Shown in pieces: positions 13,645-22,885 of a stretch of 39,534 bases of DNA. Position numbers and translations under genes: made by a program. Position 1 is the first letter of the stretch. Every line of letters starts with the position of its first letter. Under the pieces are notes generated by a model that had not been told where the DNA came from, ran no database searches, and saw nothing but the letters and a program-made list of their open reading frames with translations. Source of the DNA: Oscillospiraceae bacterium (GTDB lineage: Bacteria; Bacillota; Clostridia; Oscillospirales; Oscillospiraceae); assembly GCA_017436035.1 (NCBI GenBank), contig JAFSDV010000021.1, positions 1 through 39,534 on the forward strand. The letters run 5' to 3'.

Positions 13645-16092
13645 ATGATCGCTAAAATCGCTGTTTCCGCGGCTAATTTTGCCATCGATAAGCCCTATTC
13701 TTACCGGATTCCCTGTCAGCTGGAGCTGAAGCCGGGGATGCGGGTGATCGTACCCTTTGGCAGGAGCAACCGCCGCACGGAGGGCGTTGTGCTTTCTGTG
13801 GAGGACGGAGATTCCAAGGAACTAAAAACAGTAGAGCGCAGCCTGGATGCTGAGCCGGTACTGTCCCAGACAATGCTGCGTCTTGCCGCTTTTCTGCGGG
13901 AACGGTATTTTTGTACGTTCTTTGATGCGGTGCGGGTCATGCTCCCTGCAGGTCTGTGGTTTCAGGTCAAGGATACCTATGCTTTGACCCAGGACCGTAC
14001 ATGGCAGGAAAAAAACCTTCGCCAGACGGATGCAAGAACGATTCTTACAATACTGAACGATTGCGGCGGACAGGCAGACGGCACGGTGCTGCGAAAGGCG
14101 GTTGAAGATGAAGCGGCCTTTGAAGACGCGATTCGCTATTTGCTGCGAAAGAAGTGGATCGCCGCACAGCAGGATTACTTGCGCCGGACTACGGACAAAA
14201 CAGAAAAGATCGCTGCACTGGCTGTGCCTGCGGAGGAGGCGTTGGCCTATGCTAATAGCCGTCCCAAATCTGCCGCTATGCAGCGGGCAGTGTTGGAGCT
14301 GCTTTGCACAGTAGGCAGCGCGGCTGTGAAGGAGCTCTGCTATTTTACAGGCGCAAAGCCGGCAACGGTGTACCGCCTTGCCCAGTTGGGCTATTTGGAG
14401 CTGACGGAAAAGACCCTTTTGCGCTGTCGGCAGATCCGCCCGGTAAAGCTGGACGGTCCGCTGGAGCTGAATCAGGAGCAAACGGTCGCCCTGGAAGGGC
14501 TGACGGAGCAGATGGGGCAGCGGTCCCCCGGTGCAGCCCTGCTGTACGGTGTGACCGGATCCGGTAAAACAGCCGTATATATCAAGCTGATCCAGCGGTG
14601 TTTGGAGCAGGGGAAGCAGGCAATGCTGCTGGTCCCGGAGATCGCTCTGACACCTCAGCTTTTGGGACTGCTGGCTGCTTATTTCGGTGAACAGATAGCG
14701 GTGCTGCACAGCAGCCTGCCTGCCGGTGAGCGGTATGATCAGTGGAAGCGGATTCGCAGCGCAGAGGCAAAGGTTGTTGTAGGCACCCGTTCTGCGGTGT
14801 TTGCGCCCTGCTGCAACCTTGGTTTGGTCATTTTAGATGAAGAGCAGGAGCATTCCTACAAATCCGAAAACGCCCCCCGATACCATGCCCGGGATGTGGC
14901 ACTGTGGCGGGGACTTCGGGAGCAGGCGTTGGTGGTGCTGGGCTCTGCTACACCTTCAGTCGAATCCATGTATCGCGCCAAGACCGGAGATTACCGGCTT
15001 TACTGTCTGAAGGAGCGTTATAACGGCAAGGCGCTGCCCCATGTGCAGATCGTGGATATGCGGGAAGAGCTGAAGCTGGGCAACGATCTGTCTTTGAGCC
15101 GATATTTGCAAAATGCCATCCGGGATACAGCCGATGAGGGTCGGCAGACGATCTTGTTCTTGAACCGCCGGGGAAACAGCCGCGCGCTGGTGTGCGTAGA
15201 CTGCCGGGAAGCACCGGAATGTCCCCGCTGCAGTGCCCGGCTCACATACCACAGCGCAAACGGGCGTCTGATGTGCCATTACTGCGGACATTCCCAGAAC
15301 GCGGTACAGCGGTGTCCCTCCTGCGGCGGACCGATGAAACGGGTGGGGACCGGCACGCAGAAGGTACAGCAGGAGCTGGAGTTCCTGTTTTCTGATCTGG
15401 CAGTGGACCGGATGGACACAGATACGGTCAGTGCTGCCAATCCCCATGAAAAAATTCTGGAGCATTTCCAAAAGGAGGCCGTGCCCATTCTGGTTGGTAC
15501 GCAAATGGTTGCAAAGGGGCTGAACCTGCCCAATGTGACCCTTGTGGGTGTGCTGGATGCGGATCTGAGCCTGTATACCGACAGCTACCGTGCTGCGGAA
15601 ACAACGTTTAATATGCTGACTCAGGTGGTGGGAAGAGCCGGTCGGGGAGATCTGGCAGGTCGGGCTGTCGTTCAGACGATGGTGCCGGAGCATCAGGTGA
15701 TTACATTGGCGGCTGCCCAGGATTATGACAGCTTTTATAATATGGAGATTCGATTGCGCCGTGTTCAGAAGCATCCGCCCTTTGGCGATCTGGCTGCTGT
15801 GACCTTTACAGGTCAGGAGGAAACGGCAGTACTGCGGGGCGCGATCAAATTCCGGGACAGCTTGGTGTCTTGCCTGAAGCTGCCGGAATATACAAAAGAA
15901 GTTTGCACGGTGCTGGGACCTGCGCCCTGTGCTGTGCCGAAGATCAATTACCATTTCCGTTACAGGCTGAGCCTGCGCTGCGATATGAGCAAGAATTTGC
16001 GGCAGCTGCTTGCCTATTTGCTCCGGCAGTTTTCCAAGGACCGGGCAAATCGGGGCGTATCCGCCTTTATAGATGTCAACGGATTTGATTAA
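13645..16092 (+). CDS. priA: Primosomal protein N' (replication restart helicase PriA)
   Basis: PriA recognises stalled forks and reloads the replisome. The 815-residue protein has an N-terminal DNA-binding domain starting IAKIAVSAANFAIDKPYSYRIP, a superfamily 2 helicase core with Walker A YGVTGSGKTAVY near residue 303 and Walker B ILDEEQEHSYKS near 398, then the zinc-binding insert with paired cysteines (CVDCREAPECPRCSARL, MCHYCGHSQNAVQRCPSCGG, residues about 515-560), and helicase motifs GTQMVAKGLNLPNV and TQVVGRAGRGDLAG. Full length for the family. No coaBC gene lies between rpoZ and priA, unlike in Bacillus. def follows after 12 bases. Confidence 0.96.
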   Translation: MIAKIAVSAANFAIDKPYSYRIPCQLELKPGMRVIVPFGRSNRRTEGVVLSVEDGDSKELKTVERSLDAEPVLSQTMLRLAAFLRERYFCTFFDAVRVMLPAGLWFQVKDTYALTQDRTWQEKNLRQTDARTILTILNDCGGQADGTVLRKAVEDEAAFEDAIRYLLRKKWIAAQQDYLRRTTDKTEKIAALAVPAEEALAYANSRPKSAAMQRAVLELLCTVGSAAVKELCYFTGAKPATVYRLAQLGYLELTEKTLLRCRQIRPVKLDGPLELNQEQTVALEGLTEQMGQRSPGAALLYGVTGSGKTAVYIKLIQRCLEQGKQAMLLVPEIALTPQLLGLLAAYFGEQIAVLHSSLPAGERYDQWKRIRSAEAKVVVGTRSAVFAPCCNLGLVILDEEQEHSYKSENAPRYHARDVALWRGLREQALVVLGSATPSVESMYRAKTGDYRLYCLKERYNGKALPHVQIVDMREELKLGNDLSLSRYLQNAIRDTADEGRQTILFLNRRGNSRALVCVDCREAPECPRCSARLTYHSANGRLMCHYCGHSQNAVQRCPSCGGPMKRVGTGTQKVQQELEFLFSDLAVDRMDTDTVSAANPHEKILEHFQKEAVPILVGTQMVAKGLNLPNVTLVGVLDADLSLYTDSYRAAETTFNMLTQVVGRAGRGDLAGRAVVQTMVPEHQVITLAAAQDYDSFYNMEIRLRRVQKHPPFGDLAAVTFTGQEETAVLRGAIKFRDSLVSCLKLPEYTKEVCTVLGPAPCAVPKINYHFRYRLSLRCDMSKNLRQLLAYLLRQFSKDRANRGVSAFIDVNGFD

Positions 16093-16104
16093 AGGGGTAT
16101 TGAT

Positions 16105-16575
16105 ATGGGATTGCGTAAAATTTTGACAGTGAAAGAGCCCGCGCTGCATAAGATATGCAAAAGTGTGGAGAATTTTGATGAGCGGCTGCATAAGCTGTTG
16201 GATGATATGCGGGAAACGCTGATCGATTCCGGCGGTGTGGGACTGGCAGCACCTCAGGTGGGTATTCTGCGCCGGGTGGTACTGGTGGACAATGGAGAGG
16301 AAATCCTGGAGCTGGTAAATCCGGAGCTGATCATGACGGACGGAGACCAGTCCGGACCGGAGGGCTGCCTGAGTATTCCCGGAAAGTACGGTCTGGTGAA
16401 ACGACCCTATTACGCCAAGATACGGGCGCAGGACCGGAACGGAAATTGGTATGAAGCGGAGGGTGAGGAAATTGTCGCCCGGTGCTTCTGTCACGAATTG
16501 GATCATTTGGACGGGATCGTCTATACCGAGGTCATGGAACGCTATCTGACAGATGAGGAACTGGCCGCGGATTGA
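16105..16575 (+). CDS. def: Peptide deformylase
   Basis: Removes the N-formyl group from new proteins. The 156-residue protein shows all three metal/active-site motifs: GVGLAAPQVG (near residue 45), EGCLSIPG (near 86, with the metal-binding Cys) and HELDHLDG (near 130, two metal-binding His and the catalytic Glu). It sits beside fmt, which makes the formyl-Met-tRNA, 18 bases away. Confidence 0.97.
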   Translation: MGLRKILTVKEPALHKICKSVENFDERLHKLLDDMRETLIDSGGVGLAAPQVGILRRVVLVDNGEEILELVNPELIMTDGDQSGPEGCLSIPGKYGLVKRPYYAKIRAQDRNGNWYEAEGEEIVARCFCHELDHLDGIVYTEVMERYLTDEELAAD

Positions 16576-16593
16576 TCAATACGGAGGAACGTT

Positions 16594-17508
16594 ATGCGCG
16601 TTGTGTTTATGGGTACGCCGGATATCGCGGCGACCTGTCTCAAAAAAATCATTGCAGACGGATTTGAGGTTGCAGCGGTATATACACAGCCGGACCGTCC
16701 CAAAAACCGGGGTATGAAGCTGGCATGCTCGCCGGTGAAGGAAGTTGCCCTGGAGCATGGAATTGACGTATATCAGCCGGAGAACTTCCGGGATCAGGAA
16801 ACGGTCGAGCAGCTTCAGGCGTTAGAGCCGGATGTAGTTGCGGTTGTGGCATATGGACGGATCTTACCCCAGAGCGTGCTGGATATACCGAAAAAGGGTT
16901 GTATCAACATCCACGCCAGCCTGCTTCCAAAGTATCGGGGCTCTGCACCCTATCAGTGGGCGGTGCTGGACGGTCAGAAGGAGACCGGCGTCAGTGCTAT
17001 GTATTTGTGCCGGGAAATGGATGCCGGCGATGTGATCAATGTAAGCAAAACGCCGATCGGTCCGGATGAAACTGCAGGAGAGCTGCTGGACCGGCTGGCT
17101 GTGCTGGGTGCGGACCTGCTGAGCAAGACCTTGACTGCTGTAAAGCAAGGCACAGCTGCCGCTGTACCCCAGGATCCGGCGCAGGTATCCTATGCGCCCA
17201 TGCTGGATAAATCTATATGCCCCATTGATTGGAATGAATCTGCGCAACAGATTCACAACAAGGTGCGGGGGCTGAATCCCTGGCCTGTTGCCACCGCCGT
17301 GTTTGGCGGAAAGCGTTTTAAGATCTATCAGACAGCTGTAATTCCCGTGGAGCACGGTGCTGCGCCCGGCACAGTTTTAGGTCTGACCAAGACCGGTTTG
17401 CGCATTGCCTGCGGACAGGATGCGGTGGAGATCCGCATTTTACAGGCAGAGGGCGGCAAACGCATGGCTGCACCGGATTATTTTCGGGGACATCCGCTGG
17501 AGGACTAA
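16594..17508 (+). CDS. fmt: Methionyl-tRNA formyltransferase
   Basis: Formylates initiator Met-tRNA using 10-formyl-tetrahydrofolate. The 304-residue protein has the N-terminal RVVFMGTPDIAATCL, the hydrolase-type core INIHASLLPKYRGSAPYQWA with catalytic Asn and His, MDAGDVI with catalytic Asp, and a C-terminal tRNA-binding domain (LNPWPVATAVFGGKRFKIYQT). Normal length. It is followed by rsmB 2 bases after the stop; the zinc protease gene that often lies between them in clostridia is absent. Confidence 0.97.
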   Translation: MRVVFMGTPDIAATCLKKIIADGFEVAAVYTQPDRPKNRGMKLACSPVKEVALEHGIDVYQPENFRDQETVEQLQALEPDVVAVVAYGRILPQSVLDIPKKGCINIHASLLPKYRGSAPYQWAVLDGQKETGVSAMYLCREMDAGDVINVSKTPIGPDETAGELLDRLAVLGADLLSKTLTAVKQGTAAAVPQDPAQVSYAPMLDKSICPIDWNESAQQIHNKVRGLNPWPVATAVFGGKRFKIYQTAVIPVEHGAAPGTVLGLTKTGLRIACGQDAVEIRILQAEGGKRMAAPDYFRGHPLED

Positions 17509-17510
17509 GT

Positions 17511-18830
17511 ATGGGTGCCAGACAGACAGCACTGAATGCACTGATCGCCTGCCGCAAGGAAGAAGGCTGGTCCAACGGTGTGCTCAAGGACTACATTGCC
17601 CGGGACAGATTGGACCGTCGGGAGGCGGCATTGGCTGCATGGCTGTGCTATGGTGTGCTGCAAAATCGGATGAAGCTGGATTTTTATTTGCAGCAGCTGC
17701 TGAAGGGACGGGTAAAGGATTTGCATCCTGCAGTCCGGGATATTCTCCATTTGGGGCTGTATCAGCTTTATGAAACCGACAGGATTCCGGAATCCGCGGC
17801 GGTCAATGAGGCTGTGGCACTGGCGAAGACCTATTGTAAAAAACAGAGGTATGCGCCCGGGCTTGTAAACGCGGTGCTGCGTCAAGCAGTCCGCAGTCGG
17901 GACGGGCTGATCCAACCTACCGCTTTGTGGGATCGGTACAGTCATCCTGAAAAGCTGATCCGGATGCTGGAAAGCTATGTTGGACCGGAGCGGCTGGAGA
18001 GTATGCTTCAGGCAAATAACGGCATTCCGTCCACTGTGGCACAGGTCAATACCCTGCGAATCAGCACACAGGAGCTGATCAGTCGGCTGGAAGGCGAAGG
18101 AATTTCCGTTCAGCCCCACAGTTGGATGGAGGATTGTCTTGTGCTGTCCGGTACAGGGCGTATGGAGCAGCTGCCGTCCTTTCAGGAGGGACTGTTCTAT
18201 GTGCAGGATGCGGCAGCAAAGCTCAGTGTTTTATGCGCCCAGCTTCCTGCGGGCAGGAATATCCGCCTGCTGGATTGCTGTGCCGCGCCGGGGGGAAAGA
18301 CCTTTGCGGCGGCGATCGCCATGGGTGGAGCGGGTCAGATCATTTCCTGTGACATCCATCCCCATAAAACGGTCCTGATCGGGAACGGCGCAAAGCGGCT
18401 GGGGCTTGAGAATGTTCAGGCTTGCTGTCAGGATGCGGCGGCGTCAGTTGACGGATGGAAGGACGCTATGGATGCAGTGATCGCGGATGTGCCCTGCTCC
18501 GGTTATGGGATCATACGTAAAAAACCGGATATCCGTTATAAGGATCCGGATTCTATGCAGCATCTTCCTGCATTGCAGCTTGCGATCCTGAAAAATCAGG
18601 CTTCCTATGTGAAGCCCGGCGGCGTGCTGATCTATTCCACCTGCACGCTGGTGCGGAAGGAGAATGAGGGTGTTGTGGAAAAATTCTTGAAGGAACGCCC
18701 GGATTTTGAATTGGAACCGCTGCCGTTGCCTGAGCCTTTTCCGAAAAATGAAGGCGGGATGCTGGCACTTGTGCCGGGAGAATATGACACAGACGGCTTC
18801 TTTATTTGCCGTTTGCGGAGAAAGAAATGA
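17511..18830 (+). CDS. rsmB: 16S rRNA (cytosine-967-C5)-methyltransferase
   Basis: A 439-residue protein with an N-terminal NusB-like helical domain (ARQTALNALIACRKEEGWSN) and a C-terminal SAM-dependent methyltransferase domain: LDCCAAPGGKT near residue 253, DVPCSGYGIIRKKPDIRY with one catalytic cysteine near 327 and YSTCTLVRKENE with the second near 377. It modifies C967 of 16S rRNA in family members. Overlaps rlmN by 4 bases. Confidence 0.95.
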   Translation: MGARQTALNALIACRKEEGWSNGVLKDYIARDRLDRREAALAAWLCYGVLQNRMKLDFYLQQLLKGRVKDLHPAVRDILHLGLYQLYETDRIPESAAVNEAVALAKTYCKKQRYAPGLVNAVLRQAVRSRDGLIQPTALWDRYSHPEKLIRMLESYVGPERLESMLQANNGIPSTVAQVNTLRISTQELISRLEGEGISVQPHSWMEDCLVLSGTGRMEQLPSFQEGLFYVQDAAAKLSVLCAQLPAGRNIRLLDCCAAPGGKTFAAAIAMGGAGQIISCDIHPHKTVLIGNGAKRLGLENVQACCQDAAASVDGWKDAMDAVIADVPCSGYGIIRKKPDIRYKDPDSMQHLPALQLAILKNQASYVKPGGVLIYSTCTLVRKENEGVVEKFLKERPDFELEPLPLPEPFPKNEGGMLALVPGEYDTDGFFICRLRRKK

Positions 18831-19858
18831 TGAACCACATTAAATCCATGACCCTGTCTGAAATGGAAGGGGTGCTGAAGGAATTAGGTCAGCCCTCGTT
18901 CCGTGCCAGACAGCTCTATACATGGCTGCACAAAGGCGCGCGCAGCTATGAGGAAATGACCAATCTGCCCAAAGCTCTGCGGGACGCGCTGGCGGAGCAG
19001 TACCCCATTTGTGCGCCGGAGGTGGTGCGCAAGCAGGAATCCAAAGCTGACGGCACGATCAAATATCTTTGGCGTTTGACAGACGGGAACTGTGTGGAAA
19101 CGGTGCTGATGCGCTATCATTACGGCAACAGCGTTTGTATCTCCACAGAGGTAGGCTGTCGGATGGGGTGTGCGTTCTGCGCCTCCACACTGGGGGGGCT
19201 GGTTCGCAGGCTTGAGCCTTATGAAATGCTGGATCAGGTGCTGTTTACCCAAGTGGATTCGGGGCTGCCTGTTGGACATATCGTGCTGATGGGCATCGGC
19301 GAGCCACTGGATAATTATGATAATGTGATGCGTTTTCTGGAGCTGGTAAACAGCCCGGAGGGTATGAATATTTCCATGCGCCATATCAGTCTGTCTACCT
19401 GCGGTCTGGTGCCTAAAATCGATGAACTGGCGGAAAAAAAGCTGCAGCTGACCTTGTCTGTTTCTCTGCACGCACCGTCCGATCAGATCCGTGACACCAT
19501 TATGCCGGTAAACAAGGCGTATCCGGTGCAGCAGCTGCTGGAGGCCTGCCGCCGGTATTACAAAAAGACCAACCGCCGGATCTCTTTTGAGTATGCGATG
19601 ATCCGGGGGGTCAACGATACGGAGGAAGCGGCGAAGCAGCTGATCGCACAGTTAAAGGGCTTGCCTGCCCATGTGAATCTGATCCCGTTGAATCATGTGG
19701 AGGAAAGTCCTCTGAAGCCCAGCACCAAGCAGGCGGTTATCCGTTTTCAGAAGCTTTTGGAGGAGGCGGGCATCCCTGCTACTGTCCGAAGGACCTTGGG
19801 CGGTGACATCGATGCTTCTTGCGGACAGCTGAGAAGAAAGTATACAAAAGAAACATAA
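18827..19858 (+). CDS. rlmN: 23S rRNA (adenine-2503-C2) / tRNA (adenine-37-C2)-methyltransferase
   Basis: A radical-SAM methyltransferase of 343 residues. The iron-sulfur cluster ligands are in CRMGCAFC (Cys111, 115, 118); other family marks are GEPLDNYDNV, the STCGLVPKI and SLHAPSDQIRD strands and the C-terminal catalytic cysteine in DASCGQL (about 332). The ATG at 18827 forms the ATGA overlap with the rsmB stop and has GGAGAAAG upstream; a longer TTG start at 18806 is unnecessary. Confidence 0.96.
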   Translation: MMNHIKSMTLSEMEGVLKELGQPSFRARQLYTWLHKGARSYEEMTNLPKALRDALAEQYPICAPEVVRKQESKADGTIKYLWRLTDGNCVETVLMRYHYGNSVCISTEVGCRMGCAFCASTLGGLVRRLEPYEMLDQVLFTQVDSGLPVGHIVLMGIGEPLDNYDNVMRFLELVNSPEGMNISMRHISLSTCGLVPKIDELAEKKLQLTLSVSLHAPSDQIRDTIMPVNKAYPVQQLLEACRRYYKKTNRRISFEYAMIRGVNDTEEAAKQLIAQLKGLPAHVNLIPLNHVEESPLKPSTKQAVIRFQKLLEEAGIPATVRRTLGGDIDASCGQLRRKYTKET

Positions 19859-19909
19859 TTGCTGATGGTTTGGCAATCATTGAGTGCACTGTGGAAGGAG
19901 TGACGTTCT

Positions 19910-20641
19910 ATGCAATACTGGGGCTTGACAGATCCGGGGTGTGCCCGCACGCAAAATCAGGATTCCTATCAAATTCTCGCTTTGGATAAAAACACACTTT
20001 TGTGTGTTGTCTGCGACGGTATGGGCGGCGCGAAGTCCGGTAATGTGGCAAGTTCTCTTGCGGTGGATGTGTTTGCTCAGGAGATCAAACGCACATGGAA
20101 ATCCGATATGGATGCGGAGCAGCTGGATCAAATGCTGTATAGTGCTGTTAAACTGGCAAACTTTACAGTTTACGATCAGGCGCAGCAGTTTGAAGAATTT
20201 GCCGGGATGGGAACTACATTGGTGGCACTGCTGATCCAGGGGAAAAAGGCGACGGTGGTTAATGTAGGTGACAGCCGTGCCTACCATGTGGATCAGAACG
20301 GAATCCAACAGCTGACAGTGGATCATTCGCTGGTACAAATGATGATCGCCAGAGGAGAACTGAGTCCGGAGAAAGCAAGAAGCTACCCCGGAAAGAACCT
20401 GATCACCCGGGCGATCGGCACAGAGCCGGTTGTAAACTGTGATATCTTCCACAGAAAGGTGGAGCGGGGCGACTGCCTGCTGCTGTGTTCTGACGGTCTT
20501 ACCAATATAATCGATGATCAGGAGATCCTGTTCGAAGTGACCTATGGCATGGACAAAGAACAGTGCTGCCAGCGTCTGCTGGAGATTGCAAAAAAACGGG
20601 GCGCGCCGGATAACGTGACCAGTGTTTTGGTGGTCATTTGA
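19910..20641 (+). CDS. prpC: PP2C-type Ser/Thr protein phosphatase
   Basis: Stp1/PrpC-family phosphatase of 243 residues. Metal-binding motifs are visible in order: TRNQDS-like CARTQNQDSY, CDGMGGAKSGNVAS, VGDSRAYHV, CSDGLTNII and the terminal PDNVTSVLVVI. It removes phosphates placed by the neighbouring PASTA kinase. GGAAGGAG lies upstream of the ATG at 19910. The kinase gene begins 27 bases after its stop. Confidence 0.95.
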   Translation: MQYWGLTDPGCARTQNQDSYQILALDKNTLLCVVCDGMGGAKSGNVASSLAVDVFAQEIKRTWKSDMDAEQLDQMLYSAVKLANFTVYDQAQQFEEFAGMGTTLVALLIQGKKATVVNVGDSRAYHVDQNGIQQLTVDHSLVQMMIARGELSPEKARSYPGKNLITRAIGTEPVVNCDIFHRKVERGDCLLLCSDGLTNIIDDQEILFEVTYGMDKEQCCQRLLEIAKKRGAPDNVTSVLVVI

Positions 20642-20668
20642 CCGGTTGCGGCGAAAGGAGTTTTATTT

Positions 20669-22885
20669 ATGGATAAATACATAGGCAGACTGCTGGATAA
20701 CCGATACGAGATTTTGGAAGTGATCGGCAGCGGCGGAATGGCTGTTGTTTATAAAGCCCGCTGCCATCGGTTGAACCGGTTGGTGGCGATTAAGATCCTG
20801 AAGGATGATAATTTACACGACGAGGATTTCCGCAGACGGTTTCATGCGGAAAGTCAGGCTGTTGCTATGCTCAGTCATCCGAACATCGTATCAATCTACG
20901 ATGTGTCTACCTCCATTATGGCAGACTATATTGTTATGGAGCTGATCGAGGGCATCACTCTGAAGCAGTATATGGAAAAGAAGGGCACCCTTAACTGGAA
21001 AGAGACCCTGCATTTTGCTATCCAGATCGCGAAAGCCTTGGAGCATGCCCATAGCCGGGGGATCGTACACCGGGATATCAAGCCGCATAATGTAATGGTA
21101 CTGAAAAACGGCTCAGTCAAGGTCATGGACTTTGGTATTGCCCGATTGATGTCCAAGGGAAATACCCTGACAAAGGAAGCACTGGGCTCTGTGCATTATA
21201 TTTCTCCGGAGCAGGCAAAGGGCGGACGGGTGGACAGCCGTTCGGACCTGTATTCGCTGGGTGTTGTAATGTATGAGATGATGACCGGCAGACCGCCCTA
21301 TGACGGAGATTCTCCGGTTTCCGTTGCCATCCAGCATATTAACGGCGGTGCGGTAATGCCCACCTTGCTCAATCCCAACATTCCCGGCGGTTTAGAGCAG
21401 ATCATTATGAAAGCCATGGCCCATGAGATCGAAGGACGGTATGCCAGCGCGGCGCAAATGCTCAGCGATATGGATGAGTTCCGGAAAGATCCTACGATCC
21501 TGTTTGACTACAATGCACCTGCGTTGGATGTAGTCACTCGGATATCCAAGCCCAGCCTGGTGGTCCAGCCACCCCGGACAGCGGAGACTTCCCAGGAGAA
21601 AAAGCAGGAGCAACCCCGGCGGCGCACAGCGACACCTGCCGAGCCTGCCCGAAAGCCGGAAAAGCAGAAGAAAAAGGAACAGCCAAAGAAAAACCCGCCT
21701 CGGAAGGTGCGGGAGGAGGAAGAGGAAGGGCACAGCCGCGTTGCGACGATTGCCATTGTTTCCTGTTCTCTGGTGGCGGTGATGGCGATCGCCATTTTCC
21801 TGGTAGTTCTGTTGGGTGGTGGCACACTGTATCATGAAACACTGGTAACAGTTCCCCAGCTTGTGGGAAAGAATTATGACCAGCTGCCGGAATATGAGGA
21901 TTTTATTATTACTGCCAATCCGGTATTTGATGATACCTATAAAGAGGGTGTAATCTTTCATCAGAAGCCGGCGGCAGGAGAGAAGGTCGTTGCCGGCACG
22001 CGCATCATTATTCAGGTGAGCATGGGTCCCACACCGGAAAAGATCCTCATGAGCAATGTTCTGAATTTGTCCCAGGCACAGGCTGAGAAGAATCTGACAG
22101 ATCTGGGATTGAATCTGAAATTCCAAATTCGCTATGAGACCAGCGATGAGATCGTAAAAGGAAATGTGATCCGAACCGAACCGGAGGCGGGCACGGAGCT
22201 GTCCCCCGGACAAATGGTTACACTTTGGATCAGCTCCGGATATGAGATCAAAACAGGCGAAATGCCCGATGTTGTCGGACAAATGCTGGAGGTTGCCCAA
22301 AATACCCTGGACAATCAGGGACTGCATTTGACTATTACGGTGCAGGAGGTCTTTGATCAGGAGCTCGCCGGACGGGTGCTGAGTACGATTCCGGTGAAGG
22401 GAGATCCGCTGACGACCGGTGATGTGATCACCCTGGTGGTCAGTAAAGGTCCGGAGCTTGCGATTATGCCTAATGTGGTGGGCTGGGACTTCGAGCAGGC
22501 AGTTCGCTACCTGATCGACGCAGGCTTTAAGACCCCGGAGATTATGAAAGTGCCCAGCGACAAACCGATCAACACGGTCCTTGAACAGTCCCATTTGGCG
22601 GATACCTCCATCGAGCTGAGCAGTAAGATCGTTTTGAAGGTTTCTTCCGGTCCCGAACAGAAGAAGCAGGATGTGACCATCAATGTGTCTGCATGGACCG
22701 TGGATGGGGCATGTCAGGTAACGGTTTACAGAGCAGGAACAGAGGAATATGATGAGTGGGTCGAGCAGGGGACAGCGTCTATTGTTTTGAAAGATCAGTC
22801 CGGAACAGGCACGGTCTATTATGAAATTTCAATAAACGGCGGGGAGCCGAGCATTATGAAGGTATCCTTTGATGGCAACAGCTAA
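20669..22885 (+). CDS. prkC: PASTA-domain Ser/Thr protein kinase (PrkC/Stk1 type)
   Basis: A membrane kinase that senses muropeptides or lipid II and phosphorylates cell-wall, division and translation proteins. The 738 residues are: kinase domain 10-270 (glycine loop GSGGMAVVY, Lys near 41 in VAIKIL, HRDIKPHNVM near 133, DFGIAR near 153, GSVHYISPEQAKGG activation segment); a highly charged linker rich in Lys/Glu/Pro/Arg (about 295-353); one membrane helix (about 357-380); four extracellular PASTA repeats (starting TVPQLVG, MSNVLNL, MPDVVGQ, MPNVVGW; about 386-668); and an extra ~65-residue C-terminal module after the last PASTA. It follows prpC, and rsgA overlaps its 3' end by 14 bases. Confidence 0.96.
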   Translation: MDKYIGRLLDNRYEILEVIGSGGMAVVYKARCHRLNRLVAIKILKDDNLHDEDFRRRFHAESQAVAMLSHPNIVSIYDVSTSIMADYIVMELIEGITLKQYMEKKGTLNWKETLHFAIQIAKALEHAHSRGIVHRDIKPHNVMVLKNGSVKVMDFGIARLMSKGNTLTKEALGSVHYISPEQAKGGRVDSRSDLYSLGVVMYEMMTGRPPYDGDSPVSVAIQHINGGAVMPTLLNPNIPGGLEQIIMKAMAHEIEGRYASAAQMLSDMDEFRKDPTILFDYNAPALDVVTRISKPSLVVQPPRTAETSQEKKQEQPRRRTATPAEPARKPEKQKKKEQPKKNPPRKVREEEEEGHSRVATIAIVSCSLVAVMAIAIFLVVLLGGGTLYHETLVTVPQLVGKNYDQLPEYEDFIITANPVFDDTYKEGVIFHQKPAAGEKVVAGTRIIIQVSMGPTPEKILMSNVLNLSQAQAEKNLTDLGLNLKFQIRYETSDEIVKGNVIRTEPEAGTELSPGQMVTLWISSGYEIKTGEMPDVVGQMLEVAQNTLDNQGLHLTITVQEVFDQELAGRVLSTIPVKGDPLTTGDVITLVVSKGPELAIMPNVVGWDFEQAVRYLIDAGFKTPEIMKVPSDKPINTVLEQSHLADTSIELSSKIVLKVSSGPEQKKQDVTINVSAWTVDGACQVTVYRAGTEEYDEWVEQGTASIVLKDQSGTGTVYYEISINGGEPSIMKVSFDGNS

